Below, one piece after another: positions 30,003-39,346 of a DNA stretch of 64,000 nucleotides. Numbering within the stretch: the first letter of the stretch is position 1; the number at the start of each line of letters is the position of its first letter. Under the pieces are notes generated by a model that had not been told where the DNA came from, made no database searches, and was given only the letters and a program-made list of their open reading frames with translations. Made by a program: the position numbers and the translations under genes. The stretch is from JBGPQJ01 sp963709295 (GTDB taxonomy: Bacteria; Chloroflexota; Anaerolineae; Anaerolineales; Villigracilaceae): contig CAVPVW010000008.1 of the NCBI GenBank assembly GCA_963709295.1, forward strand, positions 496,001 to 560,000, written 5' to 3'.

Positions 30003-30668
30003 TTAAGACTGTGTATGTTCCCACTCGGCGGTCGCCTCGCGGATGATGGCTTGCACCTGCGGGTCGGGAACCTGGTCCACGCCGACGTAACGGTCCGCAT
30101 CGACCACGACAATCACCTCACCGTGAGGGCCGTCCTCCAGGCTGATTTTTTTGCTCTGCAAAGAACTGGTCGCTAGCTTCTTCTGCAATACCTCGTCAAT
30201 CATACCCACGATGGTCTTTGGTTTGGGCTCCACCTTGCGGGAGACATTCTCCGTGAAGAACATCTGCGCACCTTTGGCGAGGTCGATGCGAGGTTTTGTC
30301 GCTTCCTTGGGCTCGGCGGCCACAACGAGGGGAGATTCAATTGCTGCTGAGACAGCAACAGTCCCCGCCACGGCAGCGGGGGCGACCGGCGCCACGGGCT
30401 GAAGTTTCTCTTCGCCTGCCCACTTTTGAAGTACTTTCAACAAGTCTGCCAGGCGTTTACGCTGCCCGGAAGTGGCATCGGTGATGGATACCTCCTCTCC
30501 CTCCATCTCAACATGCTGGACTTTTTGTTCGTCGAGCCAGAACCTCAGGACGGTATCTCCTTTGGAACCCTGCTGCGACTTGTCCTTTTTGGAACCGCCG
30601 ATGAACTCCCGAACGGCATAACCCAGGACGAAAAAGACTAAAAACAAAAAGAGTGCGGTGGTATCCAT
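30003..30668 (-). CDS. Membrane-anchored protein of unknown function
   Basis: The 221-residue protein has one N-terminal helix (ALFLFLVFFVLGYAVREFIGG), then a small domain (GDTVLRFWLDEQKVQHVEMEGEEV), an Ala/Pro/Val linker and a C-terminal segment (VSRKVEPKPKTIVGMIDEVLQKKL ... ISLEDGPHGEVIVVVD, given as landmarks). I do not recognise the family. It is last in a seven-gene operon and starts 3 bases after mutM. Confidence 0.6.
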   Translation of the reverse strand: MDTTALFLFLVFFVLGYAVREFIGGSKKDKSQQGSKGDTVLRFWLDEQKVQHVEMEGEEVSITDATSGQRKRLADLLKVLQKWAGEEKLQPVAPVAPAAVAGTVAVSAAIESPLVVAAEPKEATKPRIDLAKGAQMFFTENVSRKVEPKPKTIVGMIDEVLQKKLATSSLQSKKISLEDGPHGEVIVVVDADRYVGVDQVPDPQVQAIIREATAEWEHTQS

Positions 30669-30671
30669 ACG

Positions 30672-31484
30672 TTACTCCTTGGTTAATCGCCTCTGGCATC
30701 TCGGACAGAAATGCGTTCCCCGCTGTCCGACAGTGATGCGCTCGATGGTTGTCCCGCAAACCGGGCAGGGTTCCCCTGTACGTCCGTACACGCGGAAATA
30801 ATTCTGAAATTCGCCCCCGCGATATACCCAATCTATCGTGGCCCCGTTGTGCTCGATGCCGGCTTCCAGAACAGAACGGATGGCGTCAAAAAGGATTTCC
30901 GCCTTTTTCAAGGAAATTTTATCAGATTCTTGCAATGGGTGGATGCCCGCCAAGTGGAGCGCTTCGTCGGTATAGATATTTCCCATCCCAGCCAGAAAAG
31001 ACTGGTCGAGCAGGAGCGGCTTGATCTGGCGATGCCGGGACTGCAGGCGTGAAAAAAGGACATGCGGAGTAAATGCCGGGTCAAAGGGTTCAGGCCCCAG
31101 ATTGCCAATAACCTCTTCAGGGTTATCCGTCAGCCAGACACGGCCAAACTTTCGTGTGTCGTTGAACACCAGGCATTTTCCACCAGATAAATTAACCAGC
31201 AGGCGGTCATGCTTTGCAGGTTCGTACCGTGGACCCTGGACCGACATATCTCCGCTCATACGCAAGTGAATGAAGAGGTAATCGCTGGAAAGCTGAAGTT
31301 GAAGGAATTTAGCCCGCCGACGGACATCGAGGATTTTCTGCCCATTGATTCGTGAAGCAAATAATTTGGAGGAAGGTGCCGCCAGGGTACGCTTCCACAA
31401 CAGGCGGGTGGAACGAATCGTGCGTCCCTCAAGCTGAGGTTTTAACCTCCGTGCAATCGTCTCGACTTCAGGGAGTTCAGGCAT
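30672..31484 (-). CDS. mutM: Formamidopyrimidine-DNA glycosylase
   Basis: The 270-residue enzyme starts MPELPEVETIARRL with the catalytic Pro2 and Glu3. It has KFLQLQL and LRMSG, FNDTRKFGRVWL, AGMGNIYTDEALHLAGIHP for the H2TH helix, and the C-terminal zinc finger CPVCG...CPRCQ. It excises 8-oxoguanine and formamidopyrimidines and nicks the strand. It lies 15 bases after the membrane glycosyltransferase gene. Confidence 0.96.
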   Translation of the reverse strand: MPELPEVETIARRLKPQLEGRTIRSTRLLWKRTLAAPSSKLFASRINGQKILDVRRRAKFLQLQLSSDYLFIHLRMSGDMSVQGPRYEPAKHDRLLVNLSGGKCLVFNDTRKFGRVWLTDNPEEVIGNLGPEPFDPAFTPHVLFSRLQSRHRQIKPLLLDQSFLAGMGNIYTDEALHLAGIHPLQESDKISLKKAEILFDAIRSVLEAGIEHNGATIDWVYRGGEFQNYFRVYGRTGEPCPVCGTTIERITVGQRGTHFCPRCQRRLTKE

Positions 31485-31499
31485 GGCTCAACATGAGGA

Positions 31500-33074
31500 T
31501 CAGGGTTGTTTTCCACCCGCGTAAATGACATCGTCTCCTGAATAGATTTTTTCAAGCTCAGGAATGCCTGCTTTGAGTTGCTCGCCTAATTCGTGCTTTC
31601 CAAAAAGAATGAGATAGACTCCCCGCAATTCCATAAACTCCCTGACCTTTTGGATCTCCTCAGGTGTGACTTCATTGATCTGGAAGGAGTGACGCCCGGT
31701 CAGGAAATAGAGTATCTCCAGATCATCCGTGAAAATGACCGGTCCGGAGGGAAGGTCATTTATAACGGGGATGATTTCCAGACCTGTCACACTTTCATTC
31801 GCCAACCCCAGGCCTTTTTCGTTGCTGAGATTTGCGTAGGAGGCTGATTCCTGGATGTAACCGCGTACAAAACCTGTGGCGACCAGCGCATAGATGCCTA
31901 TCAGCGCGATGCGGAGATAAGGCCGACTGGTGATGCGCTTTTCCAAAAGGAACAGACCGTACACAATTAGCATCGCCATCGTCGCGTAGAAGGGCAGGAA
32001 GATCCTCTCCTCGCCAAGCGGGATCGTTTTATCGAAGAGCAGCTTTGAAAAGAAGATGTATCCCACGTAGCTGACTGCGTAAAGTAAAAAGATGACCCAC
32101 AGCCTTGATGGCTTTTCCTGCTCCAGTCTTTTTGAACGACCGGTAAACCATGCCAAAACGATGGCCGCCAAAACGATCATCAGCAGCCTGGGTGAATTCA
32201 CCTCGCTGATCTTCAACACCGGCAGGAGCCAGCCGGCTGCAAGATTTTTCAAGTTGAGCCACTCCTCCGCCGGGATGGAAGAAAATTCAAGGTAACGGTT
32301 GGTGGCAGTATCCGCCAGAAGGATATTGCGTATTGTCCACAGGGCAAGCGGTAGCACGGCCACCAGAGAAAGGATCAAGATATCCTTTGTTTTCTGTCTA
32401 AAAGCCTGCCCCGGTTGAATTAATATAGCCAGCAGAGCGGCAAGGATCAGCGCCCCACCGGCATAACGTGTCAGCAGCGCCAGCCCAAGAATTGCGGAGG
32501 AGGCATAGAGCCAGACCCTTTTATTAGTGCCAAGAAAATTATCCAAAAATAAAAATGCCAGCAGCCCCAGTATCATGTAAAGCGGTTCGGTCATGGCGTA
32601 CAGGCTGGTATCCCACATCGCATAGGAAGTCACAAGCACCAGCGTCCCCAAACCGGTGTACCAGGGTGAACCTCGAGTGAGCCGGGAAATGCTTACGCCA
32701 AACAAAAAGACCATCAACCCGATGCTTACAGCCCCCAACAACCGTGCCGCTGAAAGGCTGTTCAACCCGAACCATTGAGGCATCGCCAGCAGGAAGGGAT
32801 ACAAAGGCGGCCAGTGGGTCATGGGCCTGAACTCCCCGAGGCCGTTGAGCCTACCAAGACCTATTCCCTTTACAAGGATTTCTGAACTCCACAAATAGGC
32901 TACCGAATCAGACCGCACACCGATACCATGAGGAGCGGTCGCCCACAGGAAAACAGTCACACTTCCTGCAACGAGCAGGAGCAGAAAAAGAATCAAAATC
33001 GCCGGCCGTAATTTTTCATACAGCCGGCCGACTGCGTCAAGCCATTTCATTCCAAGGTCACGTGCGCCAGTCAT
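31500..33074 (-). CDS. GT39-like membrane glycosyltransferase
   Basis: The 524-residue protein has about eleven hydrophobic segments. The first is AILILFLLLLVAGSVTVFLW (residues 22-41), followed by the GT-C type loop SDSVAYLWSSEILVKGIG. The C-terminal ~120 residues are soluble. Likely transfers a sugar or isoprenoid-linked group outside the membrane; acceptor unknown. The start overlaps the prs stop by one base. Confidence 0.75.
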   Translation of the reverse strand: MTGARDLGMKWLDAVGRLYEKLRPAILILFLLLLVAGSVTVFLWATAPHGIGVRSDSVAYLWSSEILVKGIGLGRLNGLGEFRPMTHWPPLYPFLLAMPQWFGLNSLSAARLLGAVSIGLMVFLFGVSISRLTRGSPWYTGLGTLVLVTSYAMWDTSLYAMTEPLYMILGLLAFLFLDNFLGTNKRVWLYASSAILGLALLTRYAGGALILAALLAILIQPGQAFRQKTKDILILSLVAVLPLALWTIRNILLADTATNRYLEFSSIPAEEWLNLKNLAAGWLLPVLKISEVNSPRLLMIVLAAIVLAWFTGRSKRLEQEKPSRLWVIFLLYAVSYVGYIFFSKLLFDKTIPLGEERIFLPFYATMAMLIVYGLFLLEKRITSRPYLRIALIGIYALVATGFVRGYIQESASYANLSNEKGLGLANESVTGLEIIPVINDLPSGPVIFTDDLEILYFLTGRHSFQINEVTPEEIQKVREFMELRGVYLILFGKHELGEQLKAGIPELEKIYSGDDVIYAGGKQP

Positions 33075-34078
33075 TATTCGTTGAACATCTCCCCGACGCT
33101 GCGTCCCTGGTGGGCACGAAGAATGACCTCACCAAGCAGCGGCGCAATCGAAAGGATGGTCAGCCGTTTGCCGAAGTGCTTCAACTTCTCAGGGGAGATG
33201 GGCACGGTATCGGTGGCGATGTACTGTTTTACGGGAAGAGCCGCCAGCCGCTCGGCAGCGTTGCGCGAGAAAATGGGATGGACAAATGACACATAAACGT
33301 CGTGCGCACCATTGGCCTTCACCAGGTGTACTGCCTCAGCGATGGACCCGCCCGTGTCGACCTCGTCGTCGACCAGGATCACGTCGCGGTTCGCCACATC
33401 ACCGATGATGGTGAGGGCTTCGGCATTGGAGTCGTTGGCAGAGCGCCGCTTCTCGATGAAAGCGATCGGCGCGTCGATGCTGGCGGCAAAATTGCGTCCC
33501 TTCTTGGCAAAGCCCAGGTCCACGCTGACGACAACCGGATCTTTCATCTTCGGCTTCAACTTTTTGTTGATGTGATTGGTGATCAGGCGAAACGCGGACA
33601 GAATGTCTCCGGGGATGGAGAAGAAGCCCTGCACCTGCCCGGCATGCGGATCGAACGTCACGTAGCGGTCCGCGCCTGCAATCTCGACCATATCCGCCAC
33701 CAGGCGCGCCGTGATCGGAACACGTGGCTGGTCCTTCTTGTCGGTGCGGCCGTAGCACAGGTACGGGATGACCGCCGTGATTCGGGCGGCGGAATCCAGC
33801 TTCAGGGTCTGGATGAGGATTAACAGCTCCATCAGGTTCTGGTGGACCGGCGCGGAGGTGGTCTGGATGATGTAACAATCCTGCCCGCGGACGGAACTGT
33901 GCAGCTTGATGAAAAGATTGTCGTTCGGGAACAGGATGATGTCCCTCCCGCACAAGTCTTCGTTCAAATAATCGGCAATCTTCCTCGCCAGCTCCGGAGA
34001 AGCGGTGCCGGCATAGAGTTTTATGCCGCCGTACACCCGCATCGCTTCAGGATTGTGATGAGTCTTTGTCCCGGTCAT
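33074..34078 (-). CDS. prs: Ribose-phosphate pyrophosphokinase
   Basis: The 334-residue enzyme makes PRPP from ribose 5-phosphate and ATP. Visible motifs: the flexible ATP site region DCYIIQTTSAPVHQNLMELL, YLCYGRTDKKDQPR, FDPHAGQVQGFFSIPGD, and the PRPP loop DVILVDDEVDTGGSIAEA. The ATG at 34078 is chosen because GAGGAG precedes it and it overlaps the GNAT stop as ATGA. It is slightly longer than usual and lies mid-operon. Confidence 0.93.
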   Translation of the reverse strand: MTGTKTHHNPEAMRVYGGIKLYAGTASPELARKIADYLNEDLCGRDIILFPNDNLFIKLHSSVRGQDCYIIQTTSAPVHQNLMELLILIQTLKLDSAARITAVIPYLCYGRTDKKDQPRVPITARLVADMVEIAGADRYVTFDPHAGQVQGFFSIPGDILSAFRLITNHINKKLKPKMKDPVVVSVDLGFAKKGRNFAASIDAPIAFIEKRRSANDSNAEALTIIGDVANRDVILVDDEVDTGGSIAEAVHLVKANGAHDVYVSFVHPIFSRNAAERLAALPVKQYIATDTVPISPEKLKHFGKRLTILSIAPLLGEVILRAHQGRSVGEMFNE

Positions 34079-34623
34079 AATTCTCCTCGTCTCTCGTCCC
34101 ACTCCGCTTTGAGGATGCTCATGATAAGCACATCCACAAACACACCTTTTTTGTAGACACCCTGCCGGTAGCAGCCTTCGTGCGTCATGCCGGCCTTCTC
34201 ATAGACGCGGACCGCACGCGGGTTGTCGGCATGCACACGCAGCCAGATGCGGTTCAGGTTCAACGTCTCGAAACCGTGCTTGAACAACAGCTGCATCACC
34301 TCGGTGCCGTAACCCTTATCCCAGATGGACTTGTCACCGATGAACAACCCCACTTCCGCCAGACGGTTCTTCCACTCGATTCCAAAAAAACTGCTGTTGC
34401 CGACCAGGCGCCAGTTGTCCCCGTCGCGGACTTCGATGACCAGCGGCTTCTCGGCGGGTTCAAGGGAGGCGACACCCTCATACCATTTATTCTCATCGCC
34501 GCTCGAAAGCGGAAGGAACATGCCCAGGCCGTCCACCACCTCGGGGTCGTTGAGCCAGGCGACGAACTTCGGCAGGTCTTCCTTCTCCACACCGCGCAGG
34601 CGAATACGTTCACCGTAGATCAT
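34075..34623 (-). CDS. RimJ/RimL-type GNAT acetyltransferase
   Basis: The 182-residue protein has the GNAT elements IRLRGVEKEDLPKFVAWLND, EVGLFIGDKSIWDKGYGTEVM (acetyl-CoA loop near residue 98) and NLNRIWLRVHADNPRAVRVYEKAGM. Members acetylate protein N termini or small molecules; target unknown. Both ends overlap neighbours by ATGA (meaB before, prs after). Confidence 0.88.
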   Translation of the reverse strand: MIYGERIRLRGVEKEDLPKFVAWLNDPEVVDGLGMFLPLSSGDENKWYEGVASLEPAEKPLVIEVRDGDNWRLVGNSSFFGIEWKNRLAEVGLFIGDKSIWDKGYGTEVMQLLFKHGFETLNLNRIWLRVHADNPRAVRVYEKAGMTHEGCYRQGVYKKGVFVDVLIMSILKAEWDERRGEL

Positions 34624-35637
34624 GACGATTTGTTCCCATTCATCAGCGATTTGACCGCTTCCCAGGGCGAGAGAGTCCGTTTGGTCAATTGCTCCACAAT
34701 CTCATCATATCGCGATTCTGGAAGCTGCGCACGGAATTGGGCGGCCAGCGTTTGGGTGAGCATCAGGTCCAATTCGGTCTCGAGCCTGGTCTGCTCGCGT
34801 TTGGACCAGTCACCGCTTTGGCGCAAGTGCTCCGCATGCGCGCTGATGGATTTCACCAATTCCGCGAACTTCCGTGCCCTCGGTGGCGACCGTCCGCACG
34901 ATGGGCGGAATCCACAGCGCGGGGTCGTGGTCCACAGCGGGGGCGGAGACGGTCATCGCCTGCCCGTGGTGGCGGAACACCTTCTCGACCGGGTGCGCCA
35001 GGTCGAGCATGGACTTCAGCGCGCGCTCGGTGTTATCCGCGCCGGGGTGGTCGGCCTTGTTGATGACCAGAATGTCGGCGATCTCGAGGATGCCGGCCTT
35101 GATGGCCTGGATCTCGTCGCCCATGCCCGGCGCTTCGACCACCAGCGTGGTGTGCGCCAGCCGCGCGATGTCCACCTCGGCCTGTCCGGCGCCGACCGTT
35201 TCGACCAGCACCAGTTCGAATCCGGCGGCGTCGAAGACCTGAACCACGCCCGCGGTGGCCTGCGCCAGCCCGCCTAACGAGCCGCGCGTGGCCATCGAGC
35301 GGATGAAGACGCCCGAGTCGCCGGAGAGGTCGCGCATGCGCACGCGGTCGCCCAGCACCGCCCCGCCCGTGAAGGGACTGGTCGGGTCCACGGCGACGAT
35401 CGCCACGCGTTTGGGTAAGTCCGCTTTGCGATAATGAAGCGCGATCTGGTTGACCAGCGAGGATTTGCCGCTGCCCGGCGAGCCGGTCACGCCGACCAGG
35501 TGCGCCTTGCCGGCATGCGGAAAGAGTTCGTCCAGCGCGTTGCGGCCTTCGGAAGTGTTGTTCTCCACCAGCGTGAGTAAACGCGCCAGGGAGAGCCGGT
35601 CCCCCGAGAGGACGGATTGGGCGAGGGTCATATCCAT
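34620..35637 (-). CDS. meaB: Methylmalonyl-CoA mutase-associated GTPase MeaB, one frame break
   Basis: Residues 1-260 show the G3E GTPase: VTGSPGSGKSSLVNQIALHY (P-loop, ~50-70), VDPTSPFTGGAVLGDRVRM, FELVLVETVGAGQAE, and the NKAD specificity motif. The C-terminal ~80 residues (VKSISAHAEHLRQSGDW ... LSPWEAVKSLM) lie in another frame. Removing one base from the CGCGGAATTGG context at about 34864-34868 joins them to give ~339 residues, normal for MeaB. MeaB loads and protects the B12 cofactor of methylmalonyl-CoA mutase. It lies 16 bases after the B12-subunit gene. Confidence 0.88.
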
Positions 35638-35653
35638 TCTCCCGCGGAAAACA

Positions 35654-36052
35654 TCAGGCCTTCACCGCCGCGCGGACGTCGTCGATGATCTGACCGGTCG
35701 GCGCGCCGGGGCCGTAGATACCGGTCACGCCCATCTCTTTAAGACGCGGCATGTCCTCATCGGGGATGATGCCTCCGATGAAAATCTTGACGTTCTCCTG
35801 CCCGTTGGCCTTGAGCAGCTCCAGCACGCGCGGGACGAGCGCCATGTGCGCCCCCGAAAGGACGGAGAGTCCCACCACGTCCACGTCCTCCTGGAGGGCG
35901 GCCTCCGCGATCATTTCGGGCGTCTGGCGCAGCCCGGTGTAAATGACTTCCATGCCGGCGTCGCGCAGCGCGCGGGCGACCACCTTGGCGCCGCGGTCGT
36001 GCCCGTCCAGCCCGGGTTTTGCCACCAGCACGCGGATTTTTCGTTCAGCCAT
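35654..36052 (-). CDS. Methylmalonyl-CoA mutase B12-binding (C-terminal) subunit
   Basis: This 132-residue protein is a stand-alone cobalamin domain: RVLVAKPGLDGHDRGAKVV with the DxHxxG histidine that ligates cobalt, GLSVLSGAHMALV for the SxL motif, and FIGGIIPDEDMPRLKEMGV for the GG motif. It would pair with a separate catalytic subunit not in this window. It is first in the seven-gene operon ending at 30003. ATG at 36052 is taken; an ATG at 36064 is also possible. Confidence 0.9.
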   Translation of the reverse strand: MAERKIRVLVAKPGLDGHDRGAKVVARALRDAGMEVIYTGLRQTPEMIAEAALQEDVDVVGLSVLSGAHMALVPRVLELLKANGQENVKIFIGGIIPDEDMPRLKEMGVTGIYGPGAPTGQIIDDVRAAVKA

Positions 36053-36091
36053 TTCTGCCTCCATGAGGGGATTTCATAAAGGATTATACAT

Positions 36092-36118
36092 CATCACGCT
36101 TTTTGACCATCCGTGATG
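36092..36118. other. Stem-loop upstream of the B12-subunit operon
   Basis: CATCACG at 36092-36098 pairs with CGTGATG at 36112-36118 with a 13-base loop. It lies in the ~245-base AT-rich space between divergent genes and could be part of a leader or operator. No known riboswitch was recognised, and no cobalamin box was seen. Confidence 0.3.
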
Positions 36119-36298
36119 GATGTAACAGGTGGAAGGTGATGGACGTATAATGAAATAAGCACGAGAATATGATCAACAGTTTGCATAATTCATATTAAGA
36201 TTTTGCCGTTTTTATTCTAGCGTTATTCCTTGATCGTATAAAAACTAGTTGGCAGCTTGAAATTTCATATTTACACATATGGCGTAGAGGAGGACGAA

Positions 36299-37564
36299 AT
36301 GACGAGAAGAATATTATGCACCGTACTTTTATTAGTGGGGATTTCCTTATTCGGTTGTGGAACAATTCAGCCCCAAATTGCCACTGTCATCGTTCGAGAG
36401 ACTCAAGTCGTCACTGTGGAAGTTACTTATATCATTCGAGAAACCGTAGTTGTAACACCAACACCGACGCGTTTATGGCACATTGTTGTTCCCCAAGGAC
36501 CGGATCTTGAGATACCCCACACTTGGCACACTGCCACACGCCTGAACGACGGAAAAATCCTAATTGCCGGTGGGAGCAATGGTAGGGATAATCAATATGC
36601 AGTTGCAGAGATTTATGACCCAGTTACCGGATTATTCGCTCCGGCAGCCCCTCTCAATACGCCTCGGCATGAACACTCCGCTACACTGCTGAAGGATAAT
36701 CGTGTGTTGGTCGTGGGAGGTTATAACCATCAACAACAGTGGCTGAAGGACGCGGAAGTGTATGACCCTTCAACAAACGCCTGGAAGGTAGTGCCGTCGA
36801 TTTACTCGCATGGTGTCCAACACACAGCCACCCTATTACCAGACGGTCGCGTGCTGGTGATCGGGGGCTGCGTTGGTAGTGGTGTTTGCACCAATAGAGT
36901 TGAGATCTTCGATCCGCAAAACGATTCCTGGACAGAAGCAACCCCGTTGAAAGCGGAACGAGCTTCACATGCAGCAATACTATTGGATGATGGGCGCGTA
37001 TTGGTAGCTGGTGGCACTCTTTCTGATAGTGATGCTTTATTCTACGATCCTAAGCTGAACACTTGGGCTACCACCGGGCCGATGGTTCAGCAGCGTACAC
37101 AAGCTCCAATGATAAAGCTTTTAGATGGACGTGTGCTGGTGGTAGGGGGACTAAGCCTTGTGGGTGATCCAATTGCCATGACCAGCACGGAGATTTACAG
37201 CCCAGAAACCAATAACTGGACGGCCGCTGCGTCTCTCTCGCAGCCTCGTTATGCGCACATGCTGGTATTGTTACCGAATGGCCAGGTCTTGACTGTAGGT
37301 GGTGCCCGCGAATATGATTATCCTACTGGTCATCCTAATGGCAATCCATGGACTAAGTCTTCTTTTATAAATGATATCGAGATTTATGATCCTTTATCGA
37401 ATAGCTGGTACATCGCCGGTGAGCTACTTCTGCCGGAAACCTATGCCGCAGCCGCTTTTCTCCCAGATGGTCGCTTGTGGTTGACAGGGGGAGGAGCTGG
37501 CCATGATCTCGCAACGGCTTGGGCCTTTACCTGGTTTATCACACCTATATACACCCAACCGTAA
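36299..37564 (+). CDS. Kelch-repeat lipoprotein
   Basis: The 421-residue protein starts at ATG 36299 after GAGGAGG. It has a lipoprotein signal ending SLFGC near residue 20 and then at least six Kelch motifs, seen as repeated GRVLVIGG, GKILIAGG and EIYDP blocks with W residues at regular spacing. This makes a six-bladed propeller on the cell surface, as in galactose-oxidase-like proteins. I see no copper-oxidase ligands, so a binding role is likely. AT-richer than the operon before it. Confidence 0.82.
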   Translation: MTRRILCTVLLLVGISLFGCGTIQPQIATVIVRETQVVTVEVTYIIRETVVVTPTPTRLWHIVVPQGPDLEIPHTWHTATRLNDGKILIAGGSNGRDNQYAVAEIYDPVTGLFAPAAPLNTPRHEHSATLLKDNRVLVVGGYNHQQQWLKDAEVYDPSTNAWKVVPSIYSHGVQHTATLLPDGRVLVIGGCVGSGVCTNRVEIFDPQNDSWTEATPLKAERASHAAILLDDGRVLVAGGTLSDSDALFYDPKLNTWATTGPMVQQRTQAPMIKLLDGRVLVVGGLSLVGDPIAMTSTEIYSPETNNWTAAASLSQPRYAHMLVLLPNGQVLTVGGAREYDYPTGHPNGNPWTKSSFINDIEIYDPLSNSWYIAGELLLPETYAAAAFLPDGRLWLTGGGAGHDLATAWAFTWFITPIYTQP

Positions 37565-37894
37565 AACTTTTTCTGATCAGCAGTGGTCTAAACCTTTGGG
37601 GCACACGTCCTGGCCTTGTTTCTGAGTCCCGGTTGGGACCTCTGGGCAGAAGCTTAGCACAATCAATAGATCTGCCCTCAGCACAGCGGCTGATCAGCCT
37701 GAACCATCCCACCAGAAAACCGCATGGTATACTTTTTTTGGATTTAAGATGGCCGGAGGATGTCACTGACCAGTCGCATTCGCACGATGACAAAGCTCAA
37801 GCCATGGGTGGACGCAATTATTCCTTTTGCCGTCCTGGCAGGAAATGGGCAAAAACCCATGTCTGGCAAGACGCAAACTTGAAATGGAGGCAAC
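37565..37894 (+). other. 330-base intergenic region with direct-repeat copy A
   Basis: No credible gene. It contains a 41-base repeat (37606-37646) that recurs after the next gene, and a GGAGG ribosome site just before 37895. The repeat holds a small stem, TCCC-GGTT-GGGA. Confidence 0.5.
37606..37646 (+). repeat. 41-base direct repeat, copy A
   Basis: By eye 37 of 41 bases equal those at 38306-38346, exactly 700 bases away. The two copies bracket the small membrane-protein gene. Confidence 0.8.
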
Positions 37895-38284
37895 ATGATC
37901 GATCTCGTGATGTTATATCTGGGAGCTGCGCTCACGGCTTTATGGGGCATCGCGCATCTCTTTCCAACCGGCTCGGTCGTCAAAGGGTTTGGCGCCATCA
38001 GCGCAGATAACCAGCGCATCATCACGATGGAATGGATCGTCGAAGGAGTGTCCCTGATCTTCATCGGGGTCCTTGTAGCATCAGTAACAATGATAGATCC
38101 CATGAGCGCGGTGTCGAAAGCTGTGTTCCTGCTCTCTTCCATCGGTTTATTTGTCCTGGCAGCCGTCTCTTTGTTCACGGGCTTCAAGGTCAATTTCCTG
38201 CCTTTCAAACTCTGTCCCTTCATTTTCAGCGCGTCTGCTTTGCTGATCATCGCGAGAGGATTCTATAAAACCTCTGCTCGGTAA
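37895..38284 (+). CDS. Small four-helix membrane protein, unknown function
   Basis: The 129-residue protein has four hydrophobic segments (starting LYLGAALTALWGIAHLF, residues 7-23) and short loops. It follows GGAGGCAAC. I recognise no family. The gene stands alone between two copies of a 41-base direct repeat and ends before a terminator at 38421, so it looks like an independently moved unit. Confidence 0.6.
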   Translation: MIDLVMLYLGAALTALWGIAHLFPTGSVVKGFGAISADNQRIITMEWIVEGVSLIFIGVLVASVTMIDPMSAVSKAVFLLSSIGLFVLAAVSLFTGFKVNFLPFKLCPFIFSASALLIIARGFYKTSAR

Positions 38285-38305
38285 TTGTCTACCTCTTAAG
38301 CCGCG

Positions 38306-38346
38306 CGTCCTGGCCTTTTTCCTGTGTCCCGGTTGGGACCTCGGGG
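38306..38346 (+). repeat. 41-base direct repeat, copy B
   Basis: Second copy of the repeat at 37606-37646, with four differences, lying 22 bases after the stop of the small membrane-protein gene. Confidence 0.8.
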
Positions 38347-38420
38347 TTGCCCCAGACCAGTTTTGACCGCCGACGGTCTCCATCTCGATCCGCCTTATAA
38401 TCCCATTCGTATCCATTACC

Positions 38421-38465
38421 AATCCTTCTCCCTAGGGCTTTGAGACCTCGGGAGAAGGATTTTCA
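38421..38465 (+). terminator. Intrinsic terminator
   Basis: A 12-bp stem (AATCCTTCTCCC/GGGAGAAGGATT) with a 17-base loop is followed by a T-run. It would end transcripts from the small membrane-protein gene. Confidence 0.75.
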
Positions 38466-38529
38466 TTAAGTCGGGTAGCCTGTCTACTGCTGTAAAAAAC
38501 TCCCAAGGTTTACCCTCGGGAGATTGGTC

Positions 38530-39238
38530 TTACTTGTTGCCGTTCTTACTGGCAAATTTATCCGCCCAGGCCAGCCATTTGGAATCATTGACGATTTGTT
38601 CGCCCAGCCAGTCGTAGTTGCCTTCGCAGTCGTACTTCAGTTTCTTTTCAACCAGCTTGACCGTGCAGACCAATTCCGATCCTCCACCGCATTTCGTATC
38701 GACATTGACAGGACGCGCCCCATCCAGGCTCCACAGGACACAGGACTTGCCGCCATCGTTGACATAACCATAAAGCGTCAAGCGGACATTCTCAGATGTC
38801 GGTGAGGCTTTAAAAATTGCAAGGTAAACAGATCCCGGACCAGAATAATGATCAGAAAGCGGATCAGAGGGATCTGGTTTAATATACGTTCCGATACTTG
38901 GTGGACCAACGAGGGTAGGTGCGAGTAAAGTTGGTTCGGTGTCAATTCTCGCTAAAATCACTGTCTTATAACCCAGCTTGCTTTCATATTCTGCTTGTAA
39001 TTCCCCAAAAGTTGTGGCTGTGGTCTCAAAATCTAGCCAGTACATATTGCTTGCATCCCAAGTGCTTGAATCGTAACTTCCATTCCAAGGAATTCCATAA
39101 ACATCCCCGAAAGATATGGTGGTTTGTACTGGAATGGCTATCGACCTAGCTTGAACAAATTGAGTACCCAGCAACCCCGAACGCAAGAGTTAAGACCAAC
39201 ATCATCAAGATGCCTACACGGACTGCTTTCTTCAACAT
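38530..39238 (-). CDS. Secreted protein of unknown function, one frame break
   Basis: A signal peptide (MLKKAVRVGILMMLVLTLAFG) starts at ATG 39238 behind GGAGGG but runs into a stop after ~30 residues. The main frame continues LLGTQFVQARSIAIPVQ. Removing one G from the CCCC/GGGG run at 39174-39178 joins them into ~236 residues. The body is rich in Tyr, Trp and Ser with two cysteine pairs near the C terminus (CVLWS, KCGGGSELVC). Family not recognised. Confidence 0.6.
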
Positions 39239-39346
39239 AATCCCTCCATATGAAATGTATATACAGGGTATAAGAGTTTGATCCCCGCAAAATCATTATA
39301 GATGCCATGAGCAACAATGCTTATCCCACCGGGGTACTGGAAGAAC

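Noticed and set aside
34620..34859. Separate 79-codon gene after meaB
   Set aside because: Its sequence is the normal MeaB C terminus, joined by removing one base.
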